Positions 8,346 through 15,981 of a DNA stretch of 64,000 nt are shown in pieces. Both the position numbers and the translations under genes were made by a program. Under the pieces are notes generated by a model. It did no database searches and had not been told where the DNA came from. It was given only the letters and a program-made list of their open reading frames with translations. Every line of letters begins with the position of its first letter. Position 1 is the stretch's first letter. The stretch covers positions 4,216,001 through 4,280,000 of the forward strand of contig NZ_CP029608.1 of NCBI RefSeq assembly GCF_003352185.1, read 5' to 3'. The stretch comes from Pseudomonas kribbensis (lineage in GTDB: Bacteria > Pseudomonadota > Gammaproteobacteria > Pseudomonadales > Pseudomonadaceae).

Positions 8346-9290
8346 ATGAAAGCAGCACATCTCAAACGTCTCTGCGCCCTTTCCCTTTTGTTGTTCGGCA
8401 CAACGGCTCAGGTCGATGCCAGCGAGTTGTTCCCCGCACTGCCCCACCGAACGGTCGGCATCCAGGTCAAGGTCCAGAGCTTTAGCGCTTCCGATGCCGC
8501 GCAAATCAAGGCAGCGGGCTTCAGTTTCGTGCGCCTGGGCGCGTGGAGCGACAGCCTGGGCGACAAGACCTATCAGAAACAGCTCGGCGATGCGTTTGCC
8601 GCCGCCGGATCCGCGGGGTTACCGGTGCTGATGACGGTGCGCGCCATCAAACCGCTGTCGACAGACCCAGCCACGGCGGGCGCGGCTTTTGCCAGTGCAG
8701 TGAACAGCCTGGAACAGACATATGGGTCTCAACTGGTCGCGATTGAGGTCTGGAATGAACCGGATCTGGACACCTACTGGCCGACGGGCAATTTCAGCAC
8801 TACGTTTGCACCGTTCATGAGCGCGATGTGCAAGGCGCTGCAAGACAATCCCACCACAACTCCCGTGATCGGTTTCGGCTTCGCCCGGCCACCGAGTGCC
8901 GGCTCGGCCTCGACCGTGGCGCTGAACAGCATTCTCGGTGGGTATCCCAAATGCCTGAGCGCCATTTCCTACCATCCCTATGGCATGACGGCGACGCAGA
9001 TCGGCAATGCGCAGACCTTCATCCAGCAGAATTTCCACCTGCCGGGCGTCATCAGTGAATGGGGGATTTCGGCACTGGCCTCCAACGGCGGTCCCGACGG
9101 GCAGGCCACCAAAGTCGCGGCGTTCATTGCCGATGTGAAACGGCTGCAGATTCCACTGACGTCGATCTACGAGTGGAAAAACAATGATACGGGCAGCGAT
9201 GACCGGGAGAAGAACTTCGGTTTGCAGACCGCAAGCGGGCAACCGAAACCGGCGGAAGCGGCCGCCACGAAGCAGTTGGACTCCGAGTAG
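8346..9290 (+). CDS. Secreted clan-A glycoside hydrolase (PslG-like)
   Basis: 314 residues. The start at 8346 follows an AGGAG ribosome-binding site; an upstream in-frame ATG at 8319 lacks one. The N-terminus is a signal peptide (MKAAHLKRLCALSLLLFG..., cleavage likely after QVDA). The rest reads as a TIM-barrel hydrolase of clan GH-A: IEVWNEPDLDTYW (about residue 134) carries the Asn-Glu pair of the acid/base strand and PGVISEWGIS (about 240) the nucleophile glutamate. PslG, a GH39-like endoglycosidase that trims Psl exopolysaccharide, has the same layout. The gene is transcribed away from the polysaccharide operon and shares its control region, so the natural guess is that it cuts that polymer in the periplasm or outside. 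Family number and substrate are not certain. Confidence 0.78.
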   Translation: MKAAHLKRLCALSLLLFGTTAQVDASELFPALPHRTVGIQVKVQSFSASDAAQIKAAGFSFVRLGAWSDSLGDKTYQKQLGDAFAAAGSAGLPVLMTVRAIKPLSTDPATAGAAFASAVNSLEQTYGSQLVAIEVWNEPDLDTYWPTGNFSTTFAPFMSAMCKALQDNPTTTPVIGFGFARPPSAGSASTVALNSILGGYPKCLSAISYHPYGMTATQIGNAQTFIQQNFHLPGVISEWGISALASNGGPDGQATKVAAFIADVKRLQIPLTSIYEWKNNDTGSDDREKNFGLQTASGQPKPAEAAATKQLDSE

Positions 9291-9346
9291 CGTCCACATT
9301 CATCAGTCAGTTGCTTTGAACCTGTGCCGCGATTTGGCATCGTATC

Positions 9347-9412
9347 TATCGATACCGCGCCCCGCCCTTTCAAACAGCCGTTTTCAGGTTGTTGCCTGCG
9401 GGGCTATCGATA
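9347..9412. repeat. Large interrupted inverted repeat upstream of tal
   Basis: Two copies of the self-complementary 8-mer TATCGATA (9347-9354 and 9405-9412) flank a second pair of complementary arms, GCCCCGC (9359-9365) and GCGGGGC (9398-9404). Pairing the outer and inner arms gives a 15-bp stem with a 4-nt bulge (ACCGC side) and a 32-nt loop. No U-tract follows, so it is not an obvious terminator for the hydrolase gene. It lies about 70 bp ahead of the tal start and could be an operator or a leader structure. Confidence 0.6.
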
Positions 9413-9482
9413 CATTCACATGCCCTTGAGTGGCTGTCAGCGCTCGGGTAATGTCGTCAGACCCATAGGACAGAGCACGCTC

Positions 9483-10409
9483 ATGACTTCCAAGCTGGAA
9501 CAACTCAAACAGTTCACCACCGTGGTTGCCGACACCGGCGACTTCGAAGCGATTGCCCGGGTCAAGCCGGTCGACGCCACCACCAACCCTTCTCTGCTGC
9601 TCAAGGCGGCGGCCATTCCGGCCTACGCCGAGCTGCTGAACGCCGCCGTTCGCGACTGCAAGGGCGATGTCGGCCTGGCCAGCGACCGTTTCGGCGTCGC
9701 GGTGGGTCAGGAAATCCTCAAAGTGATCCCGGGCCGCATCTCCACCGAAGTGGATGCCCGCCTGTCGTTCGACAAGGACGCGATGCTCAAGCGTGCGCAT
9801 CGTCTGATCGAGCTGTACGACAAGGCTGGCGTCGGTCGCGATCGCGTGCTGATCAAGATCGCCTCCACCTGGGAAGGCATCCGTGCCGCCGAAGTGCTGG
9901 AGAAGGAAGGCATCCAGACCAACCTGACCCTGCTGTTCTCCTTCGCCCAGGCCGCCGCTTGCGCCGATGCCGGCGTGTTCCTGATTTCGCCGTTCGTGGG
10001 CCGCATCTACGACTGGTACAAGAAGGCCAACGGCAACGACTACACCGGCGCCGATGATCCGGGCGTACAGTCGGTGACGCGCATCTACAACTACTACAAG
10101 GCCAATGACTACAAGACTGTGGTCATGGGCGCGAGCTTCCGCAACCTCAATCAGATCGAGCAACTGGCTGGCTGCGACCGCCTGACCATCAGCCCGGACC
10201 TGATCGACAAGCTGGCGGCAGACACCGGCAAACTGGAGCGCAAACTGGCCCCGGGTCACGCCGGCGAAGCACGCCTGAGCCTCAACGAATCGCAGTTCCG
10301 CTGGTTGTCCAACGAAGATGCGATGGCCACCGAGAAACTGGCCGAAGGCATCCGTCAGTTTGCCCGCGACCAGGAAAAACTCGAGGCGTTGCTGCAAGCC
10401 AAGCTGTAA
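9483..10409 (+). CDS. tal: Transaldolase
   Basis: 308 residues, collinear with E. coli TalB. It catalyses transfer of a dihydroxyacetone unit between sedoheptulose-7-P/glyceraldehyde-3-P and erythrose-4-P/fructose-6-P in the cytosolic pentose phosphate pathway. Visible signatures: [13 protein letters not shown] (residues 30-42, aspartate and asparagine of the active site), [17 protein letters not shown] with the Schiff-base lysine at about 125, and [18 protein letters not shown]. The start at 9483 ([11 protein letters not shown]) matches the family N-terminus; the frame is open further upstream but that part has no homology. It is followed by a strong terminator and converges on rssC. Confidence 0.97.
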   Translation: MTSKLEQLKQFTTVVADTGDFEAIARVKPVDATTNPSLLLKAAAIPAYAELLNAAVRDCKGDVGLASDRFGVAVGQEILKVIPGRISTEVDARLSFDKDAMLKRAHRLIELYDKAGVGRDRVLIKIASTWEGIRAAEVLEKEGIQTNLTLLFSFAQAAACADAGVFLISPFVGRIYDWYKKANGNDYTGADDPGVQSVTRIYNYYKANDYKTVVMGASFRNLNQIEQLAGCDRLTISPDLIDKLAADTGKLERKLAPGHAGEARLSLNESQFRWLSNEDAMATEKLAEGIRQFARDQEKLEALLQAKL

Positions 10410-10428
10410 TGGGCTGACGGCAAACGCA

Positions 10429-10464
10429 AAAAGGGCGAACCCTCACAGGTTCGCCCTTTTTTGT
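10429..10464. terminator. Bidirectional terminator between tal and rssC
   Basis: An 11-bp stem AAGGGCGAACC / GGTTCGCCCTT with a short loop, A-rich on the left and followed by TTTTT on the right. It can end tal on the plus strand and rssC on the minus strand. Confidence 0.92.
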
Positions 10465-10481
10465 GCCTGATCGCTGGGGAA

Positions 10482-10964
10482 TCAATGCCTTTCGAGGGCA
10501 TTCACCAGATCATGGAAGGCTTCGCGGTTGGAGTCGTTCAGGCCCATGAGGATCTTGTGCGCTTCCAGCACCTTGATCCGCACGACTTCCTCCGACTGAT
10601 CCTGATCCGGCAGGTCATCGAGGCATTCCGGGCAAGGCACGGGATGGTTGACGATATTGAACACCTGCTCGAAACCCATCGATTGCAACAGACGGGTGAT
10701 GTCGTCGTGGGTGGTGACCACGGTCGGCAGCAGGCCGACCTTTTGCCGCGACAGGATCGACAGCTTGGCCAGCAGGCCCAGCGTGGTGCTGTCGATGCTG
10801 CGGGTTTCGGTCAGATCGATCACGATCGCGTTGAAATTCAGCGCGGTGAAGATCTTTTCAATAGTCGCATCCAACGCCGAACACAGGGTCAGGCGAACTT
10901 CACCGACGAACTTCAGGACGAAGGTGCCATCCTGCTCGGCGAACTGGATTCTACCGGTACTCAT
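10482..10964 (-). CDS. rssC: STAS-domain anti-sigma-factor antagonist, RssC-like
   Basis: 160 residues. The first ~100 form a STAS domain: GTFVLKFVGEVRLTLCSALD, then AIVIDLTETRSIDSTTLGLL, in which the serine/threonine after the aspartate (DSTTLG) is the usual phosphorylation position of SpoIIAA-like antagonists. The C-terminal third (NHPVPCPECLDDLPDQDQSEE...) is an acidic extension with a CPEC pair. Its start codon overlaps the stop of the upstream rssB gene at 10964, so the two are cotranslated. I recall the same tal-rssC-rssB order in P. aeruginosa, where the pair acts on the general stress response (RpoS). Its partner here is presumably the PP2C domain of RssB, which would switch it on by removing the phosphate. 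Confidence 0.85.
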   Translation of the reverse strand: MSTGRIQFAEQDGTFVLKFVGEVRLTLCSALDATIEKIFTALNFNAIVIDLTETRSIDSTTLGLLAKLSILSRQKVGLLPTVVTTHDDITRLLQSMGFEQVFNIVNHPVPCPECLDDLPDQDQSEEVVRIKVLEAHKILMGLNDSNREAFHDLVNALERH

Positions 10965-12145
10965 TAAAGATTCCTGCTCAACACCAACAAGGCGATATCA
11001 TCCGGCATCTCCCCTAGCGTGGCCAATCCAAAAACCTGCCGCAGGCCATCCAGGCTGCCGCCCGCCGACTTGACCCGTTGGGGCAAGGCAGCTTCTTTCT
11101 CTTTGAGTGTGGGTTCTGGCAAAAGATCCAGAATGCCATCAGACATCAGCGTCAGGCTGAACGTCGGTGGCAGCTCGAGCACGTGGTCTTCGTAGGTGGC
11201 TTCGTTGAAAAGCCCCACCGGCAGACCGCGCCCCTCGAGGTAGCGAACACTGTCAGGCGTGTACAACACAGGCAACGGCAGATGGCCGCCGATGCTATAG
11301 GTCAACAAACCGGTCTCCTCGTCGATGACTCCACCGACCATTGTGACGTGTTTACCCAGCTTACAACTGATCAGCCCCCGGTTGATATGACCAAGGACTT
11401 CCGAAGGCTTGAATTCCGGCAAGGTGCCGTTGCGCTTGGACTCGAACAACAGGCGCGTGGTCATGAACTTCAGCAGCACCGTGACGAACGCCGAAGAGGC
11501 GCCATGACCCGACACATCCGCCAGATAGAACGCGACCCGACGCTCGTCCACCCGGAAATAGTCGACAAAATCACCCGACAGGTACAACGACGGGATGATC
11601 TGGTGGGCGAACTTGAACGCGTCGATGGTCCAGGGGCTTTCCGGCAGCATGTTCATCTGCACCTGGCGACCGGCGTTCTGGTCTTCCTGGAGCAGGTTCA
11701 GGCTGGCTTCGAGCTCACGGTTGGCCTTTTCCAGCTTCTCGCGGTAGCGCTGGTTTTCCAGCAGCAGACGCGCTCGATCCAGGGCCCGGCGCACGGAGTG
11801 CTCAAGCACGGCCAAATCTTCGAGAGGCTTGATCAGGTAATCCGCCGCGCCCAGGCGCAGGGCCTCGACCGCGTCGTTCATCACGCCGGCACCGGAAACC
11901 ACGATCACAGGCGTCTGTGGTGACCGCTCGGTGACCTGACGAATGAGTTCGAGACCGCCCATCTGCGGCATGCGCAGATCGCAGATGACCAAGTCGGGCT
12001 TGTCTTGCTCGAATACCTGAAGTCCCTGCTGGCCGTTACTGGCCTGCAAGACGCTGAAACCACTGTCTTCCAAATAGGCCGCGAGGCTCGCGCGCACTAC
12101 TTCGTCATCATCGATTATCAGCAGCGTGGCACTGGTTTTTGGCAT
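10964..12145 (-). CDS. rssB: Response regulator with PP2C-type phosphatase output, RssB-like
   Basis: 393 residues. A receiver domain occupies 1-125, with the acidic pocket IDDDE, phosphoacceptor Asp56 in PDLVICDLRMP and lysine in ADYLIKPLED. A coiled-coil linker follows (about 125-160, ENQRYREKLEKANRELEASL), then a SpoIIE-type PP2C phosphatase domain with metal-binding aspartates in YLADVSGHGASSAF, LMSDGILDLL and PDDIALLVL. In Pseudomonas this architecture replaces the degenerate output domain of E. coli RssB. The likely target is the STAS protein RssC encoded next in the operon. The downstream effect on RpoS is known from family studies, not shown by the sequence. No cognate histidine kinase is in the window. 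Confidence 0.88.
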   Translation of the reverse strand: MPKTSATLLIIDDDEVVRASLAAYLEDSGFSVLQASNGQQGLQVFEQDKPDLVICDLRMPQMGGLELIRQVTERSPQTPVIVVSGAGVMNDAVEALRLGAADYLIKPLEDLAVLEHSVRRALDRARLLLENQRYREKLEKANRELEASLNLLQEDQNAGRQVQMNMLPESPWTIDAFKFAHQIIPSLYLSGDFVDYFRVDERRVAFYLADVSGHGASSAFVTVLLKFMTTRLLFESKRNGTLPEFKPSEVLGHINRGLISCKLGKHVTMVGGVIDEETGLLTYSIGGHLPLPVLYTPDSVRYLEGRGLPVGLFNEATYEDHVLELPPTFSLTLMSDGILDLLPEPTLKEKEAALPQRVKSAGGSLDGLRQVFGLATLGEMPDDIALLVLSRNL

Positions 12146-12423
12146 GTGGGCAAACGGCGCCAGAATTAGGTTGGCGTAGCAGGCGGGGCAAAGGCCCGGC
12201 GCAGACTACTGGATTCGCTTTCTAGCCTCTCTGCTGCACCGCTTCGGAGCGTTTGCCCCGCACACGGATGCACCAGAGGTGCCCTTCTAAGGCGCAGACG
12301 GTACTCCCATCCTTCGAGCGTTTCAAGCATGCGCGAATCGTCGCTTGACGACTTTGTTTGTCAAATCACAGAGAGTTATAAGAACGTTCGAAACCGTAAC
12401 TCAATGAAAGGACGCGCGGACAA
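12146..12423. other. Non-coding region upstream of rssB
   Basis: About 280 bp without a supported gene. It contains the inverted repeat TTGAC-N10-GTCAA at 12345-12364 and, on the minus strand, a TTGACA hexamer (12360-12365) that could be a -35 element for rssB, with a poor -10. I see no small ORF with a credible ribosome-binding site. Confidence 0.5.
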
Positions 12424-12450
12424 AAAAAGGCGACCTTTCGGTCGCCTTTC
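12424..12450 (-). terminator. Terminator of mlaA
   Basis: A stem AAGGCGACC / GGTCGCCTT with a TTTC loop. Read on the minus strand it is followed by TTTTTTT, directly after the mlaA stop codon. Confidence 0.9.
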
Positions 12451-12468
12451 GGGGTTCACAAGTCGAAA

Positions 12469-13158
12469 TCAGAAATCGTCTTCGACGTGACCGTCCTTGA
12501 CCTTGAACTCGCGGTTCTGCAGGTAGGCGTTGCGGATGAAGGTGTACTTGTCGCCGCTGATCAGCTTCTCGCTGGACAGCAGGCTGGCGCGGGTGTCGAC
12601 GATGTTCAGGCCGTAGATGGTGTTACGCGCCGGGATGTCGTTCATGTAGCGGTACGGTGCGGTGTAGGTATCCACGTACTTGGACGGTGCATCACGCAGG
12701 GTGCTCGGGCCGAGCAACGGCAGCATCACGTACGGACCGCTGCTGACACCCCAGTAGCCGAGGGTCTGGCCGAAATCTTCGTCGCTGCGCTGCAGGCCCA
12801 TCTTGGTGCCCACATCGAAGAAGCCCAGCAGGCCGAAGGTGGTGTTGAAGATCAGACGCGCGGTGTCGACACCGGCAGCGGCCGGTTTGGCCTGCAGGAT
12901 ATTGTTCGCCAGGTTGGTGATGTCACCGACGTTGCGGAACATGTTGTGGATGCCGTCTTCCAGGAATTGCGGCGTTACATATTCATAGCCCTGCGCCAGA
13001 GGTTTCAGCGCGTAGGTGTCGACGAAATCGTTGAACTGGAAGATCGGACGGTTGACGCTTTCCCAAGGGTCTTCTTCCGTTGCCGCCTGGGCAACGAACG
13101 GAACCAGCATCACGCTGGCGCATACACAAAGCTGAGCGAGAGGGTTGCTCCAGCGCAT
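12469..13158 (-). CDS. mlaA: MlaA (VacJ) outer-membrane lipid asymmetry protein
   Basis: 229 residues from the ATG at 13158, preceded by AAGGAG. A signal peptide (MRWSNPLAQLCVCASVMLVP..., cleavage after AQA) is followed by ATEEDPWESVNRPIFQFND, the start of the MlaA domain, and by conserved blocks such as FGQTLGYWGVSSGPYVMLPLLGPSTLRD. MlaA removes misplaced phospholipid from the outer leaflet of the outer membrane and passes it to MlaC. Unlike E. coli MlaA there is no cysteine at the cleavage site, so this form is not a lipoprotein; it would sit in the membrane through its own helices. It is monocistronic, ends at a strong terminator, and the rest of the mla system is elsewhere. Confidence 0.93.
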   Translation of the reverse strand: MRWSNPLAQLCVCASVMLVPFVAQAATEEDPWESVNRPIFQFNDFVDTYALKPLAQGYEYVTPQFLEDGIHNMFRNVGDITNLANNILQAKPAAAGVDTARLIFNTTFGLLGFFDVGTKMGLQRSDEDFGQTLGYWGVSSGPYVMLPLLGPSTLRDAPSKYVDTYTAPYRYMNDIPARNTIYGLNIVDTRASLLSSEKLISGDKYTFIRNAYLQNREFKVKDGHVEDDF

Positions 13159-13344
13159 AGAAAAACTCCTTGGATTGTACATACGCGGCATGCGGGCCAC
13201 GGTCATAAGAGGTGCAGTATAAGACGGAAACAAGGTTTTAGGCATTTCCGGCGTGAACACCTCTGTAGGACGCATCGTCACGCACTTGTCATCCAACTGT
13301 CACCGGCCATGCTTAGCCTGACTTCTATTTCAGGGACGTTTTCC

Positions 13345-13965
13345 ATGCCTCAAGCCGAAGCCTTGCCCCTTTCAGCACCCAACCTGACAGCCGTGCTGTT
13401 CGGGCTCAGCGGCTGCCTGGTGGACTTCGGCGCCCGCGCCCGTCATCACGCCAGCCCCGGCACAGAGCACGCCGACGCCACACCGGGCGCGCTCGACAGC
13501 CTGCACAGCCTGCAGCGCCAGCTGATCCCCTGCGCCTGGCTCGATGATTTACCCCCTGCCCTCACCCAGGTGCTTGCATCCGGATTGCCGGGCTGGATCA
13601 AACCTTCGCAACATTCGGCAACACACAATCCCTGGCCGGCACCGAATGCCTGCTGGCAAGCCCTGATGACGTTGAATGTCGATCGCCTGGACGGCTGCGT
13701 GCTGGTCAGTGGCGAACCACGCCTGCTGCAATCGGGCCTGAATGCCGGGTTGTGGACGATTGGCCTGGCGTCCTGCGGCTCACTCTGCGGCCTGGCCCCG
13801 AACGAATGGCAAGCCCTCAGCCAGAAAGAACGTGAACAACTGCGCGGCAAGGCCACGGTGCAGCTGTTCGGCCTGGGCGTGCACTCGGTGATCGATCATC
13901 TGGGCGAACTCGACACCTGCCTGGCCGACATCAGCCTGCGCCGTCTCAAAGGCGAAAAGCCCTGA
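13345..13965 (+). CDS. Degenerate HAD-superfamily protein related to phosphonoacetaldehyde hydrolase
   Basis: 206 residues from the ATG at 13345. The N-terminal strand LTAVLFGLSGCLVDFGARA lines up with phosphonatase (PhnX), whose family reads AVILDWAGTTVDFG: the nucleophile aspartate is a glycine here. The block SGLNAGLWTIGLASCGS, followed by GLAPNEWQAL, matches the PhnX motif GLNAGMWTVGVxxxGN, but the preceding metal-binding VGD is VSGEP. The cap domain is also short (family length is near 275). This looks like a stable pseudo-enzyme, since the frame is intact, rather than a recent pseudogene. I recall a similar gene at the matching place in P. aeruginosa (PA2803). Function unknown; binding of a phosphonate or a regulatory role are possibilities only. 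Confidence 0.75.
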   Translation: MPQAEALPLSAPNLTAVLFGLSGCLVDFGARARHHASPGTEHADATPGALDSLHSLQRQLIPCAWLDDLPPALTQVLASGLPGWIKPSQHSATHNPWPAPNACWQALMTLNVDRLDGCVLVSGEPRLLQSGLNAGLWTIGLASCGSLCGLAPNEWQALSQKEREQLRGKATVQLFGLGVHSVIDHLGELDTCLADISLRRLKGEKP

Positions 13966-14012
13966 CCGGGATCATGCAGGTTGCAGCAGAGTGGATTAGT
14001 CTTAAGGAGAGC

Positions 14013-14044
14013 CATAGACCTTTGGCGCACGGCTGCGGTCTATG
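14013..14044. repeat. Perfect 8-bp inverted repeat in the leader of the DUF4404 gene
   Basis: CATAGACC (14013-14020) and GGTCTATG (14037-14044) are exact reverse complements separated by 16 bp, 30 bp ahead of the downstream ATG. In RNA they would form a hairpin just upstream of the ribosome-binding site AAAGGAAA. Operator or leader hairpin cannot be told apart. Confidence 0.6.
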
Positions 14045-14073
14045 CCAGTGCCTCTCGATAAAAGGAAAACACC

Positions 14074-14337
14074 ATGCCCGCCCGCGAACTGCAAGAACAG
14101 CTCAATACCCTGCGCGAGCAACTGGATCAGAATCCGCCGCTGTCGGAAGCCGAGCGCGCAGACCTGCACGCACTGATGCAACAGATCGAACTGGAACTTG
14201 AACTGGAAACCAAGACACAGGATTCCAACCTCGCCGACGGCGTGAACCTGGCCGTCGAACGCTTCGAACTCGAACACCCCACCATCGCCGGCACCCTGCG
14301 CAACATCGTGAATTCCCTGGTCAGCATGGGAATCTGA
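14074..14337 (+). CDS. DUF4404 family protein
   Basis: 87 residues, highly charged and mostly helical: MPARELQEQLNTLREQLDQN, then EAERADLHALMQQIELELELE, ending IAGTLRNIVNSLVSMGI. It matches the small Pseudomonas family I know as DUF4404. There is no signal peptide or membrane segment, and the heptad spacing of leucines suggests a coiled coil. It has an AAAGGAAA ribosome-binding site, an inverted repeat in its leader and its own terminator. Function unknown. Confidence 0.85.
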   Translation: MPARELQEQLNTLREQLDQNPPLSEAERADLHALMQQIELELELETKTQDSNLADGVNLAVERFELEHPTIAGTLRNIVNSLVSMGI

Positions 14338-14350
14338 AACCCGCAAATAC

Positions 14351-14384
14351 AAAAAAGCCCTGCCAGTGATGGCAGGGCTTTTTC
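14351..14384. terminator. Bidirectional terminator between the DUF4404 gene and queF
   Basis: An 11-bp stem AAGCCCTGCCA / TGGCAGGGCTT with loop GTGA, flanked by AAAAAA on the left and TTTTT on the right. It serves the plus-strand DUF4404 gene and the converging queF. Confidence 0.92.
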
Positions 14385-14400
14385 ATGTCCGCGTTGCGGG

Positions 14401-15231
14401 TTACTGACGAACCAGACGATGGTTCGGCAACTGCACGCTTTCAGTGCTGCGATACGGGTTGATGTCCAGCCCGCCCCGGCGCACATAGCGTGCAAACACC
14501 GTGAGTTTTTCCGGTTTCAGCAAACGCTGCAGGTCGAGGAAAATCCGCTCAACGCATTGCTCGTGGAAGTCCGAATGCTGGCGGAAGCTGACGATGTATT
14601 CCAGCAGACTGGCGTGATCCAGCGCCGCGCCACGGTATTCCACCACCACGCTGCCCCAGTCCGGCTGGCTGGTCACCGGGCAGTTGGATTTGAGCAGATG
14701 GCTGTGCACGCTCTCCTCCACCACTCGCGAATCGTCGCAGCGCAGCAGTTCAGGACGCGGATGTTCGTAGTTGCTGACGCTGATATCCAGATCGTCGATG
14801 CACACGCCCGGCAGCGCAACCACGCCTTCGGCCTCAACCTCTTTCAGGCTGCGAACCCGTACGCCCACCGGCTTGCCGGCAGCGGCGGACAAGTCCTTGA
14901 CCAGGGTCGCTTCCAGGCTCGCTGTATCGGCGAACGGGGTCTGGTTCAACGAGTTCAGGTACAACTTGAACGACTTGGATTCAATGATGTTCGGCGAGTC
15001 CGCCGGAATGCTGAACTCGCCGATCGCCACCACCGGTTTGCCCGACGGCAGCAGCCACGACAGTTCGAAGCAGTTCCAGAAATCCACACCTTTATACGGC
15101 AGGGTCTCGGCGGTCAGGCCCAGCTCCGCCCACTTCGCGGTGCGCGGAATCGGGAACAGCAGGGACGGAGTGTAAGTGGCGATGTATTCGCTGGACTTGC
15201 CCAGCGGCGAATGTTCGGCTGCGGGATGCAT
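14401..15231 (-). CDS. queF: NADPH-dependent 7-cyano-7-deazaguanine reductase
   Basis: 276 residues, the long (YqfB/E. coli-type) form with two tunnelling-fold halves. It reduces the nitrile of preQ0 to the aminomethyl of preQ1 in queuosine biosynthesis. The catalytic cysteine is Cys184 in [19 protein letters not shown] and the proton-donor aspartate is in QPDWG. The N-terminal half has the NADPH-binding signature [15 protein letters not shown], and the C-terminus has the arginine-rich [17 protein letters not shown]. It is a single-gene unit with its own terminator. No preQ1 riboswitch is evident in the 60 bp upstream. Confidence 0.97.
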   Translation of the reverse strand: MHPAAEHSPLGKSSEYIATYTPSLLFPIPRTAKWAELGLTAETLPYKGVDFWNCFELSWLLPSGKPVVAIGEFSIPADSPNIIESKSFKLYLNSLNQTPFADTASLEATLVKDLSAAAGKPVGVRVRSLKEVEAEGVVALPGVCIDDLDISVSNYEHPRPELLRCDDSRVVEESVHSHLLKSNCPVTSQPDWGSVVVEYRGAALDHASLLEYIVSFRQHSDFHEQCVERIFLDLQRLLKPEKLTVFARYVRRGGLDINPYRSTESVQLPNHRLVRQ

Positions 15232-15292
15232 GGCGGAAACCTGACTGAAGAATCAGCGGATTCTATCAGCCTTTGCTCCCGCCTTTGAGTGC

Positions 15293-15826
15293 TTACTGAC
15301 TGACAGTCAGTTTGCCGACCATTCCGGCCTGGTAATGCCCGGGAATGTTGCAGGCAAACTCCAGGCTGGTCGCCTTGCTGAAGGTCCAGGTCAACTCGGC
15401 GGTCTTGCCGGGCTCGACCAGCACGCTGTTGGGGTCGTCGTGCTTCATGACGTGCCCCATCGACGCATGATCCATCCCCGCCATGTCGTGGGACATTTCT
15501 TTCATGCCGGTCGGCGTCAGCATGCCGCTTTGCTGCATCTGCAACATTTCCTGCTGATGTTTGGCATGCATCGCTGCATCGCCGAGGTTGAATTCGTGCA
15601 GCAACTGGCCTTTATTCACCAAAACAAAACGAATGGTCTCACCGGCCTTGATGTCGATGGCCTTCGGATCGAACGACATGTCGCCCATCACCACTTCAAT
15701 GCTGCGACTGGCCTTGGCAGCCGGGGCCGGCTGACCGAAGTCATACGTGTGCGCAGGGTCGGCCCAGACGGATGAACTCAGCGCCAGCAAACAGGCGGCG
15801 ACGGCCAGAGGGTTGCGCAAAAACAT
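15293..15826 (-). CDS. Periplasmic cupredoxin (plastocyanin/azurin-like), copper-inducible
   Basis: 177 residues from the second of two close ATGs (15826). GGAG sits 7 nt ahead of it but only 1 nt ahead of the ATG at 15832. The signal peptide MFLRNPLAVAACLLALSSSV is cleaved near WADP. The mature part is a cupredoxin: GDMSFDPKAIDIKAGETIRF, LHEFNLGD giving the first copper histidine, and LEFACNIPGHYQAGMVGKL giving Cys, His and Met ligands of a type-1 site. Inserted between the strands is a Met/His-rich loop (MKEMSHDMAGMDHASMGHV) typical of copper-handling proteins. It is divergent from copRS with a CopR-type box between. A P. aeruginosa counterpart (PA2807, as I recall) is copper-responsive; electron transfer or copper buffering in the periplasm is inferred. 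Confidence 0.88.
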   Translation of the reverse strand: MFLRNPLAVAACLLALSSSVWADPAHTYDFGQPAPAAKASRSIEVVMGDMSFDPKAIDIKAGETIRFVLVNKGQLLHEFNLGDAAMHAKHQQEMLQMQQSGMLTPTGMKEMSHDMAGMDHASMGHVMKHDDPNSVLVEPGKTAELTWTFSKATSLEFACNIPGHYQAGMVGKLTVSQ

Positions 15827-15903
15827 AGTCATACTCCAACAAGAAAAGGTTCAGCCTGTGGGAAACTCTAGCCCGCCCGCGCTGGCAGCTACCTGACAGG
15901 CAG

Positions 15904-15919
15904 ATTACAACTTTGTCAG
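15904..15919. promoter_or_regulatory. CopR-type binding site between cupredoxin and copRS genes
   Basis: ATTAC-N5-TGTCAG on the plus strand, i.e. CTGACA-N5-GTAAT on the minus strand, which is the CopR consensus as I recall it from P. aeruginosa. A second CTGACA at 15893-15898 forms a wider inverted repeat (CCTGACA / TGTCAGG). It is 63 bp ahead of copR and 78 bp ahead of the cupredoxin start, so it can serve both. Confidence 0.75.
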
Positions 15920-15981
15920 GTTGGCGCTTGTGACAATGTCCCACGGTATAAAGCTTTCGATCCTACAACCCCGAGTTGCCC

